From an uncultured Carboxylicivirga sp. (GTDB lineage Bacteria; Bacteroidota; Bacteroidia; Bacteroidales; Marinilabiliaceae): 64,000 nucleotides of DNA. The position numbers and the translations under genes were made by a program. How positions within the stretch are numbered: the first letter of the stretch is position 1; each line of letters starts with the position of its first letter. Below are positions 53,377-62,662 of the stretch, one piece after another. The stretch lies in contig CANLLN010000001.1 of assembly GCA_947491945.1 (NCBI GenBank), positions 310,001 through 374,000 of the forward strand. The letters are read 5' to 3'. The notes below the pieces were generated by a model, which was given only the letters and a program-made list of their open reading frames with translations, was not told where the DNA came from and did no database searches.

Positions 53377-54984
53377 ATGCAGATAAATAAAATTATCATA
53401 GGCCTGCTTTTGGTCGCTTGTTCCCTGCCGGTATTTTCGCAGGCAAAAAGCGATAAGCGCCCTAATATCGTGTTTTTCATAGCGGATGACATGACGCGCG
53501 ATATGTTTAACTTCCTGCCGGAGAGTAAGGGGCGGAACCTAACGCCTAACCTGGATAAGCTGGTGGAGGAAGGGACCGTAATGATGGGGCAGCACGTGGC
53601 CGCCACGGTTTGTACACCCAGTCGTTTTAACGTGCTGACCGGCACCTACGCCAGCCGTGCCAACAACCCCCAGGTATTACAGCAGCTGAAGAAAAATGAT
53701 GGTCAACGTGTGGTGGAGTGGAATACACACATCATGCCCGGAGATGCCAACCTGGCAAGTTTAATGAAAGCAGCCGGTTATAAAACGGGGGCCGTTGGTA
53801 AAAACCATGTGTACGAAGTGGAAGATTATGTGAAGATTCCGATTACCGCCGATGCCTCTGATAAAAAAGTGATGAAGCAGCAACGTGCTAACTACAAGGC
53901 TACACAGGCAGCTTATCAAGCTTGTGGTTTTGATTTTGCCGAGGGAATCTATTACGAGAACCCGGATTTTAACGGGCCCTGGGATTTGGCCGTTCACAAC
54001 CTGGATTGGTCTACCGAGGCAGCCCTGGGATTTATTAAAGACTCCGGTGACGAACCTTTCTTTTTATATTTTGCCACTACCTTACCGCACGGACCACTGG
54101 AGGCTGAAAGAGCCTGGAATGCCGACCGGACCATTACACCCATCGGTAAGTTGGATAAAGCACCGGATGTGTTGCCGCATCAATCAACCATCCCAAAACG
54201 ATTGAAGGCTGCCGGCCAGGAAGTGAATGATCGTAAAGCCAATTTATTATGGATGGATGATGCCTTGGGCGCTCTTGTTCAGAGTCTAAAAGATAAAGGT
54301 GTTTACGACAATACCATTATTTTCTTCTTCAACGATCATGGTCAGTATGCCAAGGGAACGGTTTACCAGGGCGCTACCGGTAATCCGAGTATCGTATGGA
54401 AGAAAGGCGGGTTCGAAGCCGGATCGAGTACGGATGCTTTGGTGTCGAACGTGGATTTCACCCCTACGATTCTGGATTTGGTTGGACAAAAATACAATGA
54501 AAAGGAGTTTGACGGTCGTAGTTTTGCCAGTGTGTTGGAAGGTAAAGAAGCCCGTGAACGTGGTTCTTTGTATTTCGAGATCGGTTATTCGCGAGGCGTC
54601 CGTAAGGGAAAGTATAAATACCTGGCCTTGCGTTATCCGCAGTGGGTTAAAAACCTGACAGCAGAGGAGCGTCAACAAATTTTGGATGATTATAACAAAA
54701 AGCTCAAAACACGGGGGAAAGCACCTAATAATACCGATCCGTCAAAGCCATTCGGGCATGTGCAGATCATACCCGGAGGTGGCGATGCCGAGTTCCCATC
54801 CACACAGCGATATCCGCATTATGCCGATGCCGATCAGTTGTACGATCTGGAGAAGGATCCTAACGAGAAGGTGAATCTCTATCATCATCCCGATTACCAG
54901 GACATCGTGAAAGAGATGCGTGCAGAACTTAAAAAGCACATCCAGTCTATTCCAGGCAGTTTTGGTGAGTTTAAAACAAAATAA
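53377..54984 (+). CDS. S1 sulfatase (CTPSR type)
   Basis: Exported sulfatase, 535 aa from the ATG at 53377 (MQINKIIIGLLLVACSLPVF), which starts 10 nt after the GH9 stop; an in-frame ATG at 53341 would overlap GH9 and add 12 residues before the signal peptide. Catalytic Cys79 lies in AATVCTPSRFNVLTG; metal and core motifs are FFIADDMTRDM, AVGKNHVYE, FATTLPHGPLE, FFNDHGQYAKG. The form of the C-terminal core (VDFTPTILDLVG, DQLYDLEKDPNEKVNL) is standard. It differs clearly from the S1_7-like sulfatases of the locus, so it probably targets another sulfate position or sugar. Confidence 0.93.
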   Translation: MQINKIIIGLLLVACSLPVFSQAKSDKRPNIVFFIADDMTRDMFNFLPESKGRNLTPNLDKLVEEGTVMMGQHVAATVCTPSRFNVLTGTYASRANNPQVLQQLKKNDGQRVVEWNTHIMPGDANLASLMKAAGYKTGAVGKNHVYEVEDYVKIPITADASDKKVMKQQRANYKATQAAYQACGFDFAEGIYYENPDFNGPWDLAVHNLDWSTEAALGFIKDSGDEPFFLYFATTLPHGPLEAERAWNADRTITPIGKLDKAPDVLPHQSTIPKRLKAAGQEVNDRKANLLWMDDALGALVQSLKDKGVYDNTIIFFFNDHGQYAKGTVYQGATGNPSIVWKKGGFEAGSSTDALVSNVDFTPTILDLVGQKYNEKEFDGRSFASVLEGKEARERGSLYFEIGYSRGVRKGKYKYLALRYPQWVKNLTAEERQQILDDYNKKLKTRGKAPNNTDPSKPFGHVQIIPGGGDAEFPSTQRYPHYADADQLYDLEKDPNEKVNLYHHPDYQDIVKEMRAELKKHIQSIPGSFGEFKTK

Positions 54985-55005
54985 GGATCTCAGTATTTCA
55001 AAATT

Positions 55006-56412
55006 ATGGCTTCAGATAAAATTAAATTAAAAGAAAAAATTGGCTATGCTCTGGGCGATACCTCAGCTAATATTGCCTGGCGCGCCATCACCTCTTTTCT
55101 ACTGGTTTTTTATACCGATGTATTCGGTATTTCGGCAGTGGCCGCCGGTGTATTGCTCCTGATTACGCGTTTGTCCGACGGGGTTACCGATGTAATCATG
55201 GGTATGATTGCCGACCGTACCAACACCAAGCATGGTAAGTTTCGACCCTGGATACTCTGGTCGGCTGTGCCTTTTGGTATTTTGTTAGTGCTGACCTTTT
55301 CAACGCCCGGCTTTGGTCCTACGGGTAAACTTATTTATGCCTACGTAACTTACATATTATTAACCCTGGTATATACCGCCAATAACGTGCCTTATTCGGC
55401 CTTAATGGGTGTGATGACAGCCGATCAGAAAGAACGCACGTCGCTTTCTTCTTTTCGTTTCGCGGGTGCTTACTTCGGTGGCATCATTGCGCAGGGTTTA
55501 TTGATTTACCTGGTTTTGTTTTTGGGTGGTGGCGATGAAAGTAAAGGTTATCAGTACTCCATGTACGTGTTGGCCGGTTTGTTAGTGGTCTTCCTGTTGG
55601 TAACGTTTTTCACCACGCGCGAGCGTGTGCCGGCACCAAAGAATCAGCAATCATCAGTATGGCACGACCTATCCGATTTAATTAAAAATAAGCCCTGGCT
55701 TATTCTGCTGGTCGTAGGTTTTCTATTCGTAACTTTTAATTCCATCAAGCAGGGAATTACTGTTATCTATTTCAAGCGCTTTGTTGGGAATGAACTACTG
55801 GCGGCCTCTTACATGGTGGTGTTGCTGGTTGTTTCCATGGTTGCGGCTTTGGTAACAACGCCTCTGGCAAATTATTTCGGGAAGAAACGTTTATTTATCT
55901 ATGTGATGCTGTTTTCGGGTATCACCACCGGGCTTATTCACCTGGCCGGGCCGCAGGATACAGTCCTGGTATTTGTGTTGGGTTCGCTGGCCGAATTCGG
56001 AGCGGGTATCATGCCGGTGTTGTTCTTTGCAATGCTGGGCGATTCAGCCGATTACTCGGAATGGAAACATAACCGTCGGGCCACAGGATTGATCTATTCG
56101 GCTGGTACCTTTGCCATGAAATTTGGTGGCGGTGTGGCCGGTGCCATCATCGGTTTTGTATTGGGTGGATATGGTTATGATGGTATGAACGAGCAAACCA
56201 TTCCGGCAGCTCTTCCGGGTATAAAACTATTAATGAGTTGGATTCCTTCCATTTTCATGGTGCTGTCTGTTGTGGCGATGATTGCTTACCCGCTTTCTTC
56301 GGCCAAGATGAAAGACATTGAAAAGGATCTTTCAGTGAATAGAGAGCAGGAGGGTGAGGCACCCATTAAGGTGACCGAAGGCACAGGCGAAGTGAGTGCC
56401 CTAACTGTGTAG
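55006..56412 (+). CDS. GPH-family (MFS) sugar:cation symporter
   Basis: Inner-membrane carrier of the glycoside-pentoside-hexuronide:cation symporter family, about 12 membrane helices in 468 aa. Family hallmarks near the N-terminus: KIGYALGDTSANIAWR, LITRLSDGVTDVIMGMIADR, TNTKHGKFRPWILW; later NVPYSALMGVMTAD and MLGDSADYSEWKHNRRATG. It should move a di- or oligosaccharide from periplasm to cytoplasm. The cellobiose phosphorylase gene follows, so cellobiose is the best guess for its substrate. Confidence 0.93.
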   Translation: MASDKIKLKEKIGYALGDTSANIAWRAITSFLLVFYTDVFGISAVAAGVLLLITRLSDGVTDVIMGMIADRTNTKHGKFRPWILWSAVPFGILLVLTFSTPGFGPTGKLIYAYVTYILLTLVYTANNVPYSALMGVMTADQKERTSLSSFRFAGAYFGGIIAQGLLIYLVLFLGGGDESKGYQYSMYVLAGLLVVFLLVTFFTTRERVPAPKNQQSSVWHDLSDLIKNKPWLILLVVGFLFVTFNSIKQGITVIYFKRFVGNELLAASYMVVLLVVSMVAALVTTPLANYFGKKRLFIYVMLFSGITTGLIHLAGPQDTVLVFVLGSLAEFGAGIMPVLFFAMLGDSADYSEWKHNRRATGLIYSAGTFAMKFGGGVAGAIIGFVLGGYGYDGMNEQTIPAALPGIKLLMSWIPSIFMVLSVVAMIAYPLSSAKMKDIEKDLSVNREQEGEAPIKVTEGTGEVSALTV

Positions 56413-56442
56413 TTGATTAGTAATACGATTTATAAAAAGGAC

Positions 56443-56511
56443 AATGAAACGAGCCATTCGAGCGTCTTTCTTAAATAGGGGAATGAGTGTATTGGCGAGT
56501 TCCATGTGGCA
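56443..56511. repeat. 70-nt intercistronic repeat element, copy B
   Basis: Starts ATGAAACGAGCCAT and ends GGCGAGTTCCATGTGGCA, matching copy A at 7011-7080 at both ends; the 36-nt middle is diverged. It lies between the symporter stop and the GH94 start codon, with 23 nt between its end and the ATG, as in copy A. The inverted ends could form a hairpin in the operon mRNA. Confidence 0.6.
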
Positions 56512-56534
56512 ATTAAAAAACAAATTATAGACAC

Positions 56535-58967
56535 ATGAAGTACGGATATTTTGACGATATAAACAGGGAGTATGTAATAACGAACCCTGAAACACCATGG
56601 CCATGGATTAATTATTTAGGTAACGAGGATTTCTTTTCGTTGATTTCAAATACGGCAGGCGGGTATAGCTTTTATAAAGATGCCAAATTCCGTCGCCTGA
56701 CCCGTTACCGCTATAACAACGTGCCGATGGACAATGGCGGTCGTTATTTTTACATTAAGGATGGCGATACAGTATGGTCGCCGGGTTGGAAACCGGTTAA
56801 AACGCCTTTGGATAGCTATGAGTGCCGCCATGGTATGAGCTACACGAAAATCATCGGTTCAAAAAATGGCGTGAAAGCGGAGAATCTTTTTTTTGTGCCT
56901 TTGAAAACCTGGGCCGAAGTGCAAAAGGTGAAGCTGACGAACGAGAGTAGTGAGGTTAAGAAACTGAAATTATTCTCATTCATGGAGTGGTGCCTTTGGA
57001 ATGCCGAGGACGATCAGAACAACTTGCAGCGTAACCTGTCCACCGGTGAGGTAGAGATTGACGGTTCAACCATTTATCACAAAACAGAATACAAAGAGCG
57101 CCGCAATCATTATGCCTTTTACCATGTCAATGCCCCTATTCAGGGTTTCGATACCGATCGGGAGACTTTTGTAGGATTGTACAACGAATTTTCAGGCCCT
57201 AAAGCCGTGTTGGAAGGACAGCCCGGTAATTCAGAGGCACACGGTTGGTCGCCCATCGCATCGCATTACCTGGAGGTGGAGTTGCAACCGGGTGAGAGTA
57301 AAGAATTCGTGTTTGTACTGGGTTACATCGAAAATCCTGAAGACCAGAAGTGGGAGAGTAAAGGCGTGATTAACAAAGTGCCTGCCAAGGCCGTTATCGA
57401 GAAGTTTGATACGGTAGAAAATGTGGAGAGCGCACTAAATGATTTAGCCGACTACTGGAATAAGCTGCTGAATGTTTATCAGCTCGAAAGTGGCGATGAT
57501 AAGCTCAACCGCATGGTAAACATATGGAACCAATACCAGTGTATGGTTACCTTCAACATGTCGCGCTCGGCGTCTTTCTTCGAAGTAGGTATTGGCCGTG
57601 GAATGGGCTTCCGCGATTCTAATCAGGATTTGATTGGTTTTGTGCATCAAATACCGGAACGCGCCAAAGAGCGCATCATCGATATTGCCTCCACGCAGTT
57701 TGAGAATGGCGGAGCTTATCATCAATATCAGCCATTAACCAAGCGTGGGAACGATGCCATCGGTGGTAATTTTAACGACGACCCGCTTTGGTTGATCTTA
57801 TCAACCACGGCTTACATCAAGGAAACAGGTGATTTTTCCATCTTGGAGGAGCAGGTACCTTTCGATAATGATGAGCAAAAGGCCCAAAGCTTGTTTGAAC
57901 ACCTGAAGCGTTCGCTCTATTTTACCGTTAATAATAAGGGTCCTCATGGCTTGCCATTGATTGGCCGTGCCGATTGGAATGACTGTCTGAACCTCAATTG
58001 TTTCTCAACCAATCCCAATGAATCATTCCAAACCACCGGAAATAAAGAAGGTGGTCAGGCCGAATCGCTTATGATTGCCGGATTGTTTGTGGTATATGGT
58101 CGCGATTTTATTCAGTTGTGCCAGCAGATCGGAAAGAGTGAAGAAGCCGCTGAGGCCCAAAAACAAGTGGATGCCATGGTGGAAGCCATCAAAACACATG
58201 GCTGGGATGGAGAATGGTTCTTGCGTGCCTACGATTATTACGGTAATAAAGTAGGAAGCGAAATCAATGAAGAAGGTAAGATTTTTATCGAGTCGCAGGG
58301 CTGGTGTACCATGGCAGGAATTGGCAAAGAAGAGGGCCTATGTGAGAAGGCTTTGGATGCCGTGAAGGAGCGCCTGGATTGTGAATATGGCATAGTGCTT
58401 AACAACCCGGCCTTCACTAAGTATGTGATTGAGTACGGCGAGATATCTACTTATCCGAAAGGATACAAGGAAAATGCCGGTATCTTCTGTCATAACAACC
58501 CGTGGATTATGATTGGTGAAACGGAAATAGGTCGTGGTGAGCGTGCTTGGGAATATTACCAGAAGATTTGTCCGTCGTACCTGGAAGAGATTAGCGAACT
58601 GCATAAGACCGAACCGTATGTGTATTCGCAAATGATTGCCGGTAAGGATGCCTACAAGCCCGGTGAGGCCAAAAATTCGTGGTTAACCGGAACGGCTGCC
58701 TGGAATTTTTATGCTATTTCGCAGTATATCTTAGGCATTAAACCCGATTACAACGGCTTGTGTATCGATCCATGTCTCCCTCAGTCATTAGGTGAATACA
58801 CGGTTAAGCGTGTGTTCCGTGGTGTTAACTACGAAATCACGGTTAAATCAGGTCCTAAAGGCAAAGGGGTGAAGACCATGACCATCGATGGCGAAGTGGT
58901 TGCGGGTAATATCATTCCTGTTGGAACGCCCGGCGAAACCAAGCGGGTAGTGGTAGAATTATTTTAA
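56535..58967 (+). CDS. GH94 cellobiose phosphorylase
   Basis: Cytoplasmic enzyme that splits cellobiose with phosphate into glucose and alpha-glucose-1-phosphate. It has no signal peptide and is 810 aa, the family length. The N-terminus ([36 protein letters not shown]), central blocks [20 protein letters not shown] and [15 protein letters not shown], and the catalytic acid Asp480 in [14 protein letters not shown] follow the clostridial cellobiose phosphorylases very closely from memory, much more than the chitobiose phosphorylases of the same family. The C-terminal motif [10 protein letters not shown] is present. With the upstream symporter it forms an energy-saving cellobiose route and is the best evidence for a beta-1,4-glucan backbone. 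Confidence 0.95.
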   Translation: MKYGYFDDINREYVITNPETPWPWINYLGNEDFFSLISNTAGGYSFYKDAKFRRLTRYRYNNVPMDNGGRYFYIKDGDTVWSPGWKPVKTPLDSYECRHGMSYTKIIGSKNGVKAENLFFVPLKTWAEVQKVKLTNESSEVKKLKLFSFMEWCLWNAEDDQNNLQRNLSTGEVEIDGSTIYHKTEYKERRNHYAFYHVNAPIQGFDTDRETFVGLYNEFSGPKAVLEGQPGNSEAHGWSPIASHYLEVELQPGESKEFVFVLGYIENPEDQKWESKGVINKVPAKAVIEKFDTVENVESALNDLADYWNKLLNVYQLESGDDKLNRMVNIWNQYQCMVTFNMSRSASFFEVGIGRGMGFRDSNQDLIGFVHQIPERAKERIIDIASTQFENGGAYHQYQPLTKRGNDAIGGNFNDDPLWLILSTTAYIKETGDFSILEEQVPFDNDEQKAQSLFEHLKRSLYFTVNNKGPHGLPLIGRADWNDCLNLNCFSTNPNESFQTTGNKEGGQAESLMIAGLFVVYGRDFIQLCQQIGKSEEAAEAQKQVDAMVEAIKTHGWDGEWFLRAYDYYGNKVGSEINEEGKIFIESQGWCTMAGIGKEEGLCEKALDAVKERLDCEYGIVLNNPAFTKYVIEYGEISTYPKGYKENAGIFCHNNPWIMIGETEIGRGERAWEYYQKICPSYLEEISELHKTEPYVYSQMIAGKDAYKPGEAKNSWLTGTAAWNFYAISQYILGIKPDYNGLCIDPCLPQSLGEYTVKRVFRGVNYEITVKSGPKGKGVKTMTIDGEVVAGNIIPVGTPGETKRVVVELF

Positions 58968-58986
58968 GTTTCTAAAAGAATAAGTT

Positions 58987-60984
58987 ATGAGCTTTAAATT
59001 CAAAAATTTAGTATTGGCTTTAATGGCTGTTTGCAGTTTGTCTGTAAAGGCACAGGAAAAGACCAATGTATTATTCATAGCCGTAGATGATCTTAAGCCC
59101 CTCTTAGGGGCTTATGGTCATGATCAACTTCAAACTCCTCATATCGATGCCCTGGCCAAAGAAGGGGTGGTGTTTACTAATGCCCATTGTCAGCAGGCCG
59201 TTTGCGGGCCATCGCGTGCAAGTATTTTTACGGGTATGCGCCCGGATTATACGGGTGTAAGGGATTTGAAGACACGCATGCGCGATGTGAATCCGGATAT
59301 CCTGTCCATGCCCCAGTATTTCCGTCAAAACGGATATGCCACGGTGGCAGTGGGTAAGATTTACGATCCGCGTTGTGTGGATAAGCAATATGATGGCCCC
59401 TCGTGGAGCATCCCGTATAGCGAAAGCGCAAAATATACTTACCCCGAAGCTTATGGCGAGCCGGGCCTGTCGTATTATGCGTTGAAGGAAAACCAGTTGA
59501 GAGTTAGAGAACTGGAACAGGAGGCGGCCGAAAAAGGCATCAAAAATGTACATAAGTATGTATCCGATCGCTTTAAGCCATCGACCGAATGTGCCGATGT
59601 GCCCGACGAAGCCTATATGGATGGTCAGATTGCCAACAACGGTATTCGCTACATGAATGAATTGGCCAAAGCCGATGAGCCATTTTTTCTGGCTGTGGGT
59701 TTTAAACGGCCTCACCTGCCGTTTGCAGCCCCTAAAAAATACTGGGATCTGTACAACAGGGAAGATATACAGGTGGCAACTTATCGCGAGGCGGTTAAAA
59801 ATGGGGTCGACATCGCCTATCATAAATCGGGCGAGTTATACTCCTACACCGATATACCGCCGCTGACTTCGTTCTCTGATATTTTCACCGATAACCTGCC
59901 CGATGAAAAGCAGAAAGAGCTGATACATGCCTATTATGCCAGCATCTCTTTCGTGGATGCACAGGTGGGTAAGCTGATGGCTAACCTGAAGGCCAAAGGA
60001 CTGGATAAGAATACAGTTATTGTGCTGTGGGGCGATCATGGCTGGCACTTAGGCGATCATTCGCTGTGGTGTAAGCACACTAATTTCGAGCAGGCAACAC
60101 GCGTGCCTTTGATCATCAAAAAGCCCGATGGAGCCAGTGGCGCTAATGCGCATCCGGTGGAAGCATTGGATGTGTTTCCAACACTTTGCGAGGCAACAGG
60201 TTTGCCAATCCCTTCGCAATTACAGGGTAATAGCCTGATGCCGGTTTTTACCAAGGCAAAAGCGAAAGTAAAAGAGTATGCTATTTCGCAGTTCGGACGA
60301 GGCAAAACACAGGGTTACTCTTTGCGTACCGGGCGTTACCGTTTGACCCTTTGGATGAAAGACGACTGGCATACCGACCAGCCTCTTAATAAGCGCTTGA
60401 TTGTGGCCGGAGAACTGTACGATTATCAAAATGATCCGCTTGAAACAGAAAATTATTATCAGCATGCGGATTATAAAAAGATCAAAGCTGAACTGATGCA
60501 GCTCTTTGAAGCTTTTGCAAACAAGCAAAATCAAGAAATTAGTAGTCTTCGAGAAGGAAATATTTCTGATGCTGTAACGAAAGCATCAGATTTGTCCTTC
60601 AAGCCGGAGTTGACGAAAAACTGGAAAGCAGTTGTGCGTAAAGGGGCCGAGGCCAATTTTCAGCTTGAGGGAAAGAAGCTGTTGGTAGATGTGAAAAAAC
60701 CGGGTGCAAAACCATGGGATCTGGCATTGGTATACAATGGTCAGCTGGAGTTAAAGGAAGGTCAGACCATCGTGTTCACTTTTGATTATGCCGGGCCGGA
60801 GCTAAAAATAGGAATGGGCCCCGTGAACGAAAAAAGAGTGGCCAGGGTAGTTAAGGCATCCCAAAAGTTAAAGCTGCGGACTGCTGAAATGGAGATAACA
60901 GCCAACGGTGCCTGGCCCATGAAAATGCTATTCTTGGAAACAGGCCATTACGAAATAGGAGAGATAACAGTTAGCCTTCGATAA
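58987..60984 (+). CDS. S1 sulfatase, S1_7-like, with C-terminal beta-domain
   Basis: Exported sulfatase (signal peptide about 1-22, MAVCSLSVKAQ). Core motifs: IAVDDLKPLLGAYGHDQ, catalytic Cys73 in QQAVCGPSRASIFTG, VGFKRPHLPFAAPKKYWDLY, LWGDHGWHLGDHSLWC, EALDVFPTLCEATG. The core ends near residue 515. A further 140 or so residues (SFKPELTKNWKAVVRKGAEA, FDYAGPELKIGMG, YEIGEITVSL) look like a jelly-roll carbohydrate-binding domain absent from the 509-aa relative at 37352. 665 aa. It follows GH94 by 19 nt and is one of three S1_7-like sulfatase units in the window. Confidence 0.93.
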   Translation: MSFKFKNLVLALMAVCSLSVKAQEKTNVLFIAVDDLKPLLGAYGHDQLQTPHIDALAKEGVVFTNAHCQQAVCGPSRASIFTGMRPDYTGVRDLKTRMRDVNPDILSMPQYFRQNGYATVAVGKIYDPRCVDKQYDGPSWSIPYSESAKYTYPEAYGEPGLSYYALKENQLRVRELEQEAAEKGIKNVHKYVSDRFKPSTECADVPDEAYMDGQIANNGIRYMNELAKADEPFFLAVGFKRPHLPFAAPKKYWDLYNREDIQVATYREAVKNGVDIAYHKSGELYSYTDIPPLTSFSDIFTDNLPDEKQKELIHAYYASISFVDAQVGKLMANLKAKGLDKNTVIVLWGDHGWHLGDHSLWCKHTNFEQATRVPLIIKKPDGASGANAHPVEALDVFPTLCEATGLPIPSQLQGNSLMPVFTKAKAKVKEYAISQFGRGKTQGYSLRTGRYRLTLWMKDDWHTDQPLNKRLIVAGELYDYQNDPLETENYYQHADYKKIKAELMQLFEAFANKQNQEISSLREGNISDAVTKASDLSFKPELTKNWKAVVRKGAEANFQLEGKKLLVDVKKPGAKPWDLALVYNGQLELKEGQTIVFTFDYAGPELKIGMGPVNEKRVARVVKASQKLKLRTAEMEITANGAWPMKMLFLETGHYEIGEITVSLR

Positions 60985-60994
60985 ATTCTGACAC

Positions 60995-62497
60995 ATGAAA
61001 TATTCTATATTATTTAGTTTAGTTTTACTTGCGCTATTGAGCGCGTGTTCAACAACTCAAAATAGCGATACGGACGAAATATCCATCGAACGGGTGGCAG
61101 GAGCCAAGCAACGCAACGTCATCTTTATCCTTACGGACGATCACCGTTACGATTACATGGGCTTCACCGGTAAGGTACCCTGGCTCGAAACACCGCAGAT
61201 GGATCAGCTGGCCAGTGAAGGAGCCTATATGAAAAACGCCTTTGTGACAACCTCTTTGTGCTCACCCAGCCGCGCCAGTATTTTAACGGGTCAGTATTCG
61301 CACGTGCATACCATCGTGGATAACGTGGCGCCCGATCCAGGTAACCTGGTTTATTTCCCACAGTATCTGCAAAAGGCAGGCTACCAAACCAGTTTCTTTG
61401 GTAAATGGCACATGGGCGATGAGCACGATGACCCGCGTCCCGGCTTCGACCATTGGGAAAGCTTTAAAGGTCAGGGCGAGTATTATGCTCCTAACCTGAA
61501 TATTAATGGAGAGCGTGTACAGTACGATTCAACGACTTATATTACCGATTTATTAACCGAGCATGCTATTGACTGGTTGGATAAGCGGGATGAAGAAAAG
61601 CCATTTTTTATGTACTTATCGCATAAAGCCGTCCATGCCTTGTTTAAGCCGGCCAAACGTCACGATGGCGTGTACGATGGTAAAAAAATTGAACGACCGT
61701 CTACTTACACCCAAACGATTGGTGATGAGTATAAGGATTTGAAATGGCCCGAGTGGGTGAAACAACAGCGTCATAGCTGGCATGGTGTGGATTACATGTA
61801 CCACGATCAGAACGGGACTTTCGATCAGAACCTGCAGAAGTATTGCGAAACACTGCTTGGTGTGGATGAAAGCATCGGCTCTGTGATGGCCTGGTTGAAG
61901 GAAAATGGCCTGGATGAGTCCACCATGGTGATTTACATGGGTGATAACGGCTTTAGCTGGGGCGAGCATGGCCTGATTGACAAGCGTCATTTTTACGAAG
62001 AATCGGTTAAAGTACCCATGCTGATCCGTTGTCCCGAGATATTTAAAGGCGGTAAGAATATCGAACGCATGGTACAGAACGTGGATGTGGCACCAACGAT
62101 TCTGGAATGTGCCGGGGTGAAGAAGCCGGATTACATGCCTGGTAAATCAATGGTTCAACTTTTAAAAGGCAACGAAGAAGGTTGGCGCACACGCGTGTAT
62201 TACGAGTATTTCTGGGAATACGATTTCCCGATGACGCCAACCGTATTTGGTGTGCGTACCGATCGTTACAAATACATGCGTTATCAGGGTATCTGGGACC
62301 AGAATGAATTATACGACATCATTAACGATCCGGATGAAAAATACAACCTGATGGGCGACCCGGAACATGCCGATGTGGCCAAGCAACTGGCTTCCGACCT
62401 TTACGACTGGTTGGAGCAAACGCATGGAATGAATATTCCGTTAAAGCGCACCGTTAAAAATCCTTATGGCGATTATCGTCATCCAAAACAGTATTAA
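60995..62497 (+). CDS. S1 sulfatase lipoprotein, S1_11-like (GlcNAc-6-sulfatase-like)
   Basis: Lipoprotein sulfatase (Cys18 in LLSACSTT), probably periplasmic or surface. Motifs: VIFILTDDHRYDYMG, catalytic Cys89 in TSLCSPSRASILTGQYSH, FFGKWHMGDEHDDPRPGFDH, YLSHKAVHALFKPAKRH, YMGDNGFSWGEHGLIDKRHF, YYEYFWEYDFPMTPTV. The layout resembles glucosamine-6-sulfatase-like enzymes (S1_11 by memory), which act on 6-O-sulfate of gluco-configured sugars; that would suit a sulfated glucan. 500 aa, complete. It follows the previous sulfatase by 10 nt. Confidence 0.92.
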   Translation: MKYSILFSLVLLALLSACSTTQNSDTDEISIERVAGAKQRNVIFILTDDHRYDYMGFTGKVPWLETPQMDQLASEGAYMKNAFVTTSLCSPSRASILTGQYSHVHTIVDNVAPDPGNLVYFPQYLQKAGYQTSFFGKWHMGDEHDDPRPGFDHWESFKGQGEYYAPNLNINGERVQYDSTTYITDLLTEHAIDWLDKRDEEKPFFMYLSHKAVHALFKPAKRHDGVYDGKKIERPSTYTQTIGDEYKDLKWPEWVKQQRHSWHGVDYMYHDQNGTFDQNLQKYCETLLGVDESIGSVMAWLKENGLDESTMVIYMGDNGFSWGEHGLIDKRHFYEESVKVPMLIRCPEIFKGGKNIERMVQNVDVAPTILECAGVKKPDYMPGKSMVQLLKGNEEGWRTRVYYEYFWEYDFPMTPTVFGVRTDRYKYMRYQGIWDQNELYDIINDPDEKYNLMGDPEHADVAKQLASDLYDWLEQTHGMNIPLKRTVKNPYGDYRHPKQY

Positions 62498-62548
62498 TTG
62501 ACAGGGGATGTACGAAATTTAAGTTTCACGCTAATATAGCCAACTATT

Positions 62549-62603
62549 ACACAGAGGTCGCAAGTTATAGAATTTTGTTTTCAATACTTTGCGACCTTTG
62601 TGT
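62549..62603. repeat. Long inverted repeat (CGCAA-type) between sulfatase genes
   Basis: ACACAGAGGTCGCAA (62549-62563) pairs with TTGCGACCTTTGTGT (62589-62603) at 14 of 15 positions around a 25-nt AT-rich loop. It lies in the 165-bp gap between two sulfatase genes on the same strand. It has no T-run directly after the stem, so it is more like a dispersed palindromic repeat or mRNA-processing hairpin than a classic terminator. CGCAA motifs also occur in the 49198-49319 element. Confidence 0.65.
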
Positions 62604-62662
62604 TTGTCTGACTTCTCGAGTGATCTTTATGTTTTGGGGCATCCTCTTTTTTTTCTTTTGCA

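Noticed and set aside
56401-56604. 67-codon frame on the minus strand across repeat copy B and the GH94 start
   Set aside because: It covers the repeat element and part of the GH94 gene in antisense; copy A has a stop in the matching frame.
56535-58967. Chitobiose phosphorylase as the GH94 identity
   Set aside because: Several long blocks follow clostridial cellobiose phosphorylase closely, whereas the Vibrio chitobiose enzyme differs at these blocks as I remember them.
59104-59823. 239-codon open frame on the minus strand
   Set aside because: It is antisense to a sulfatase gene with intact catalytic motifs; no domain or start signal supports it.
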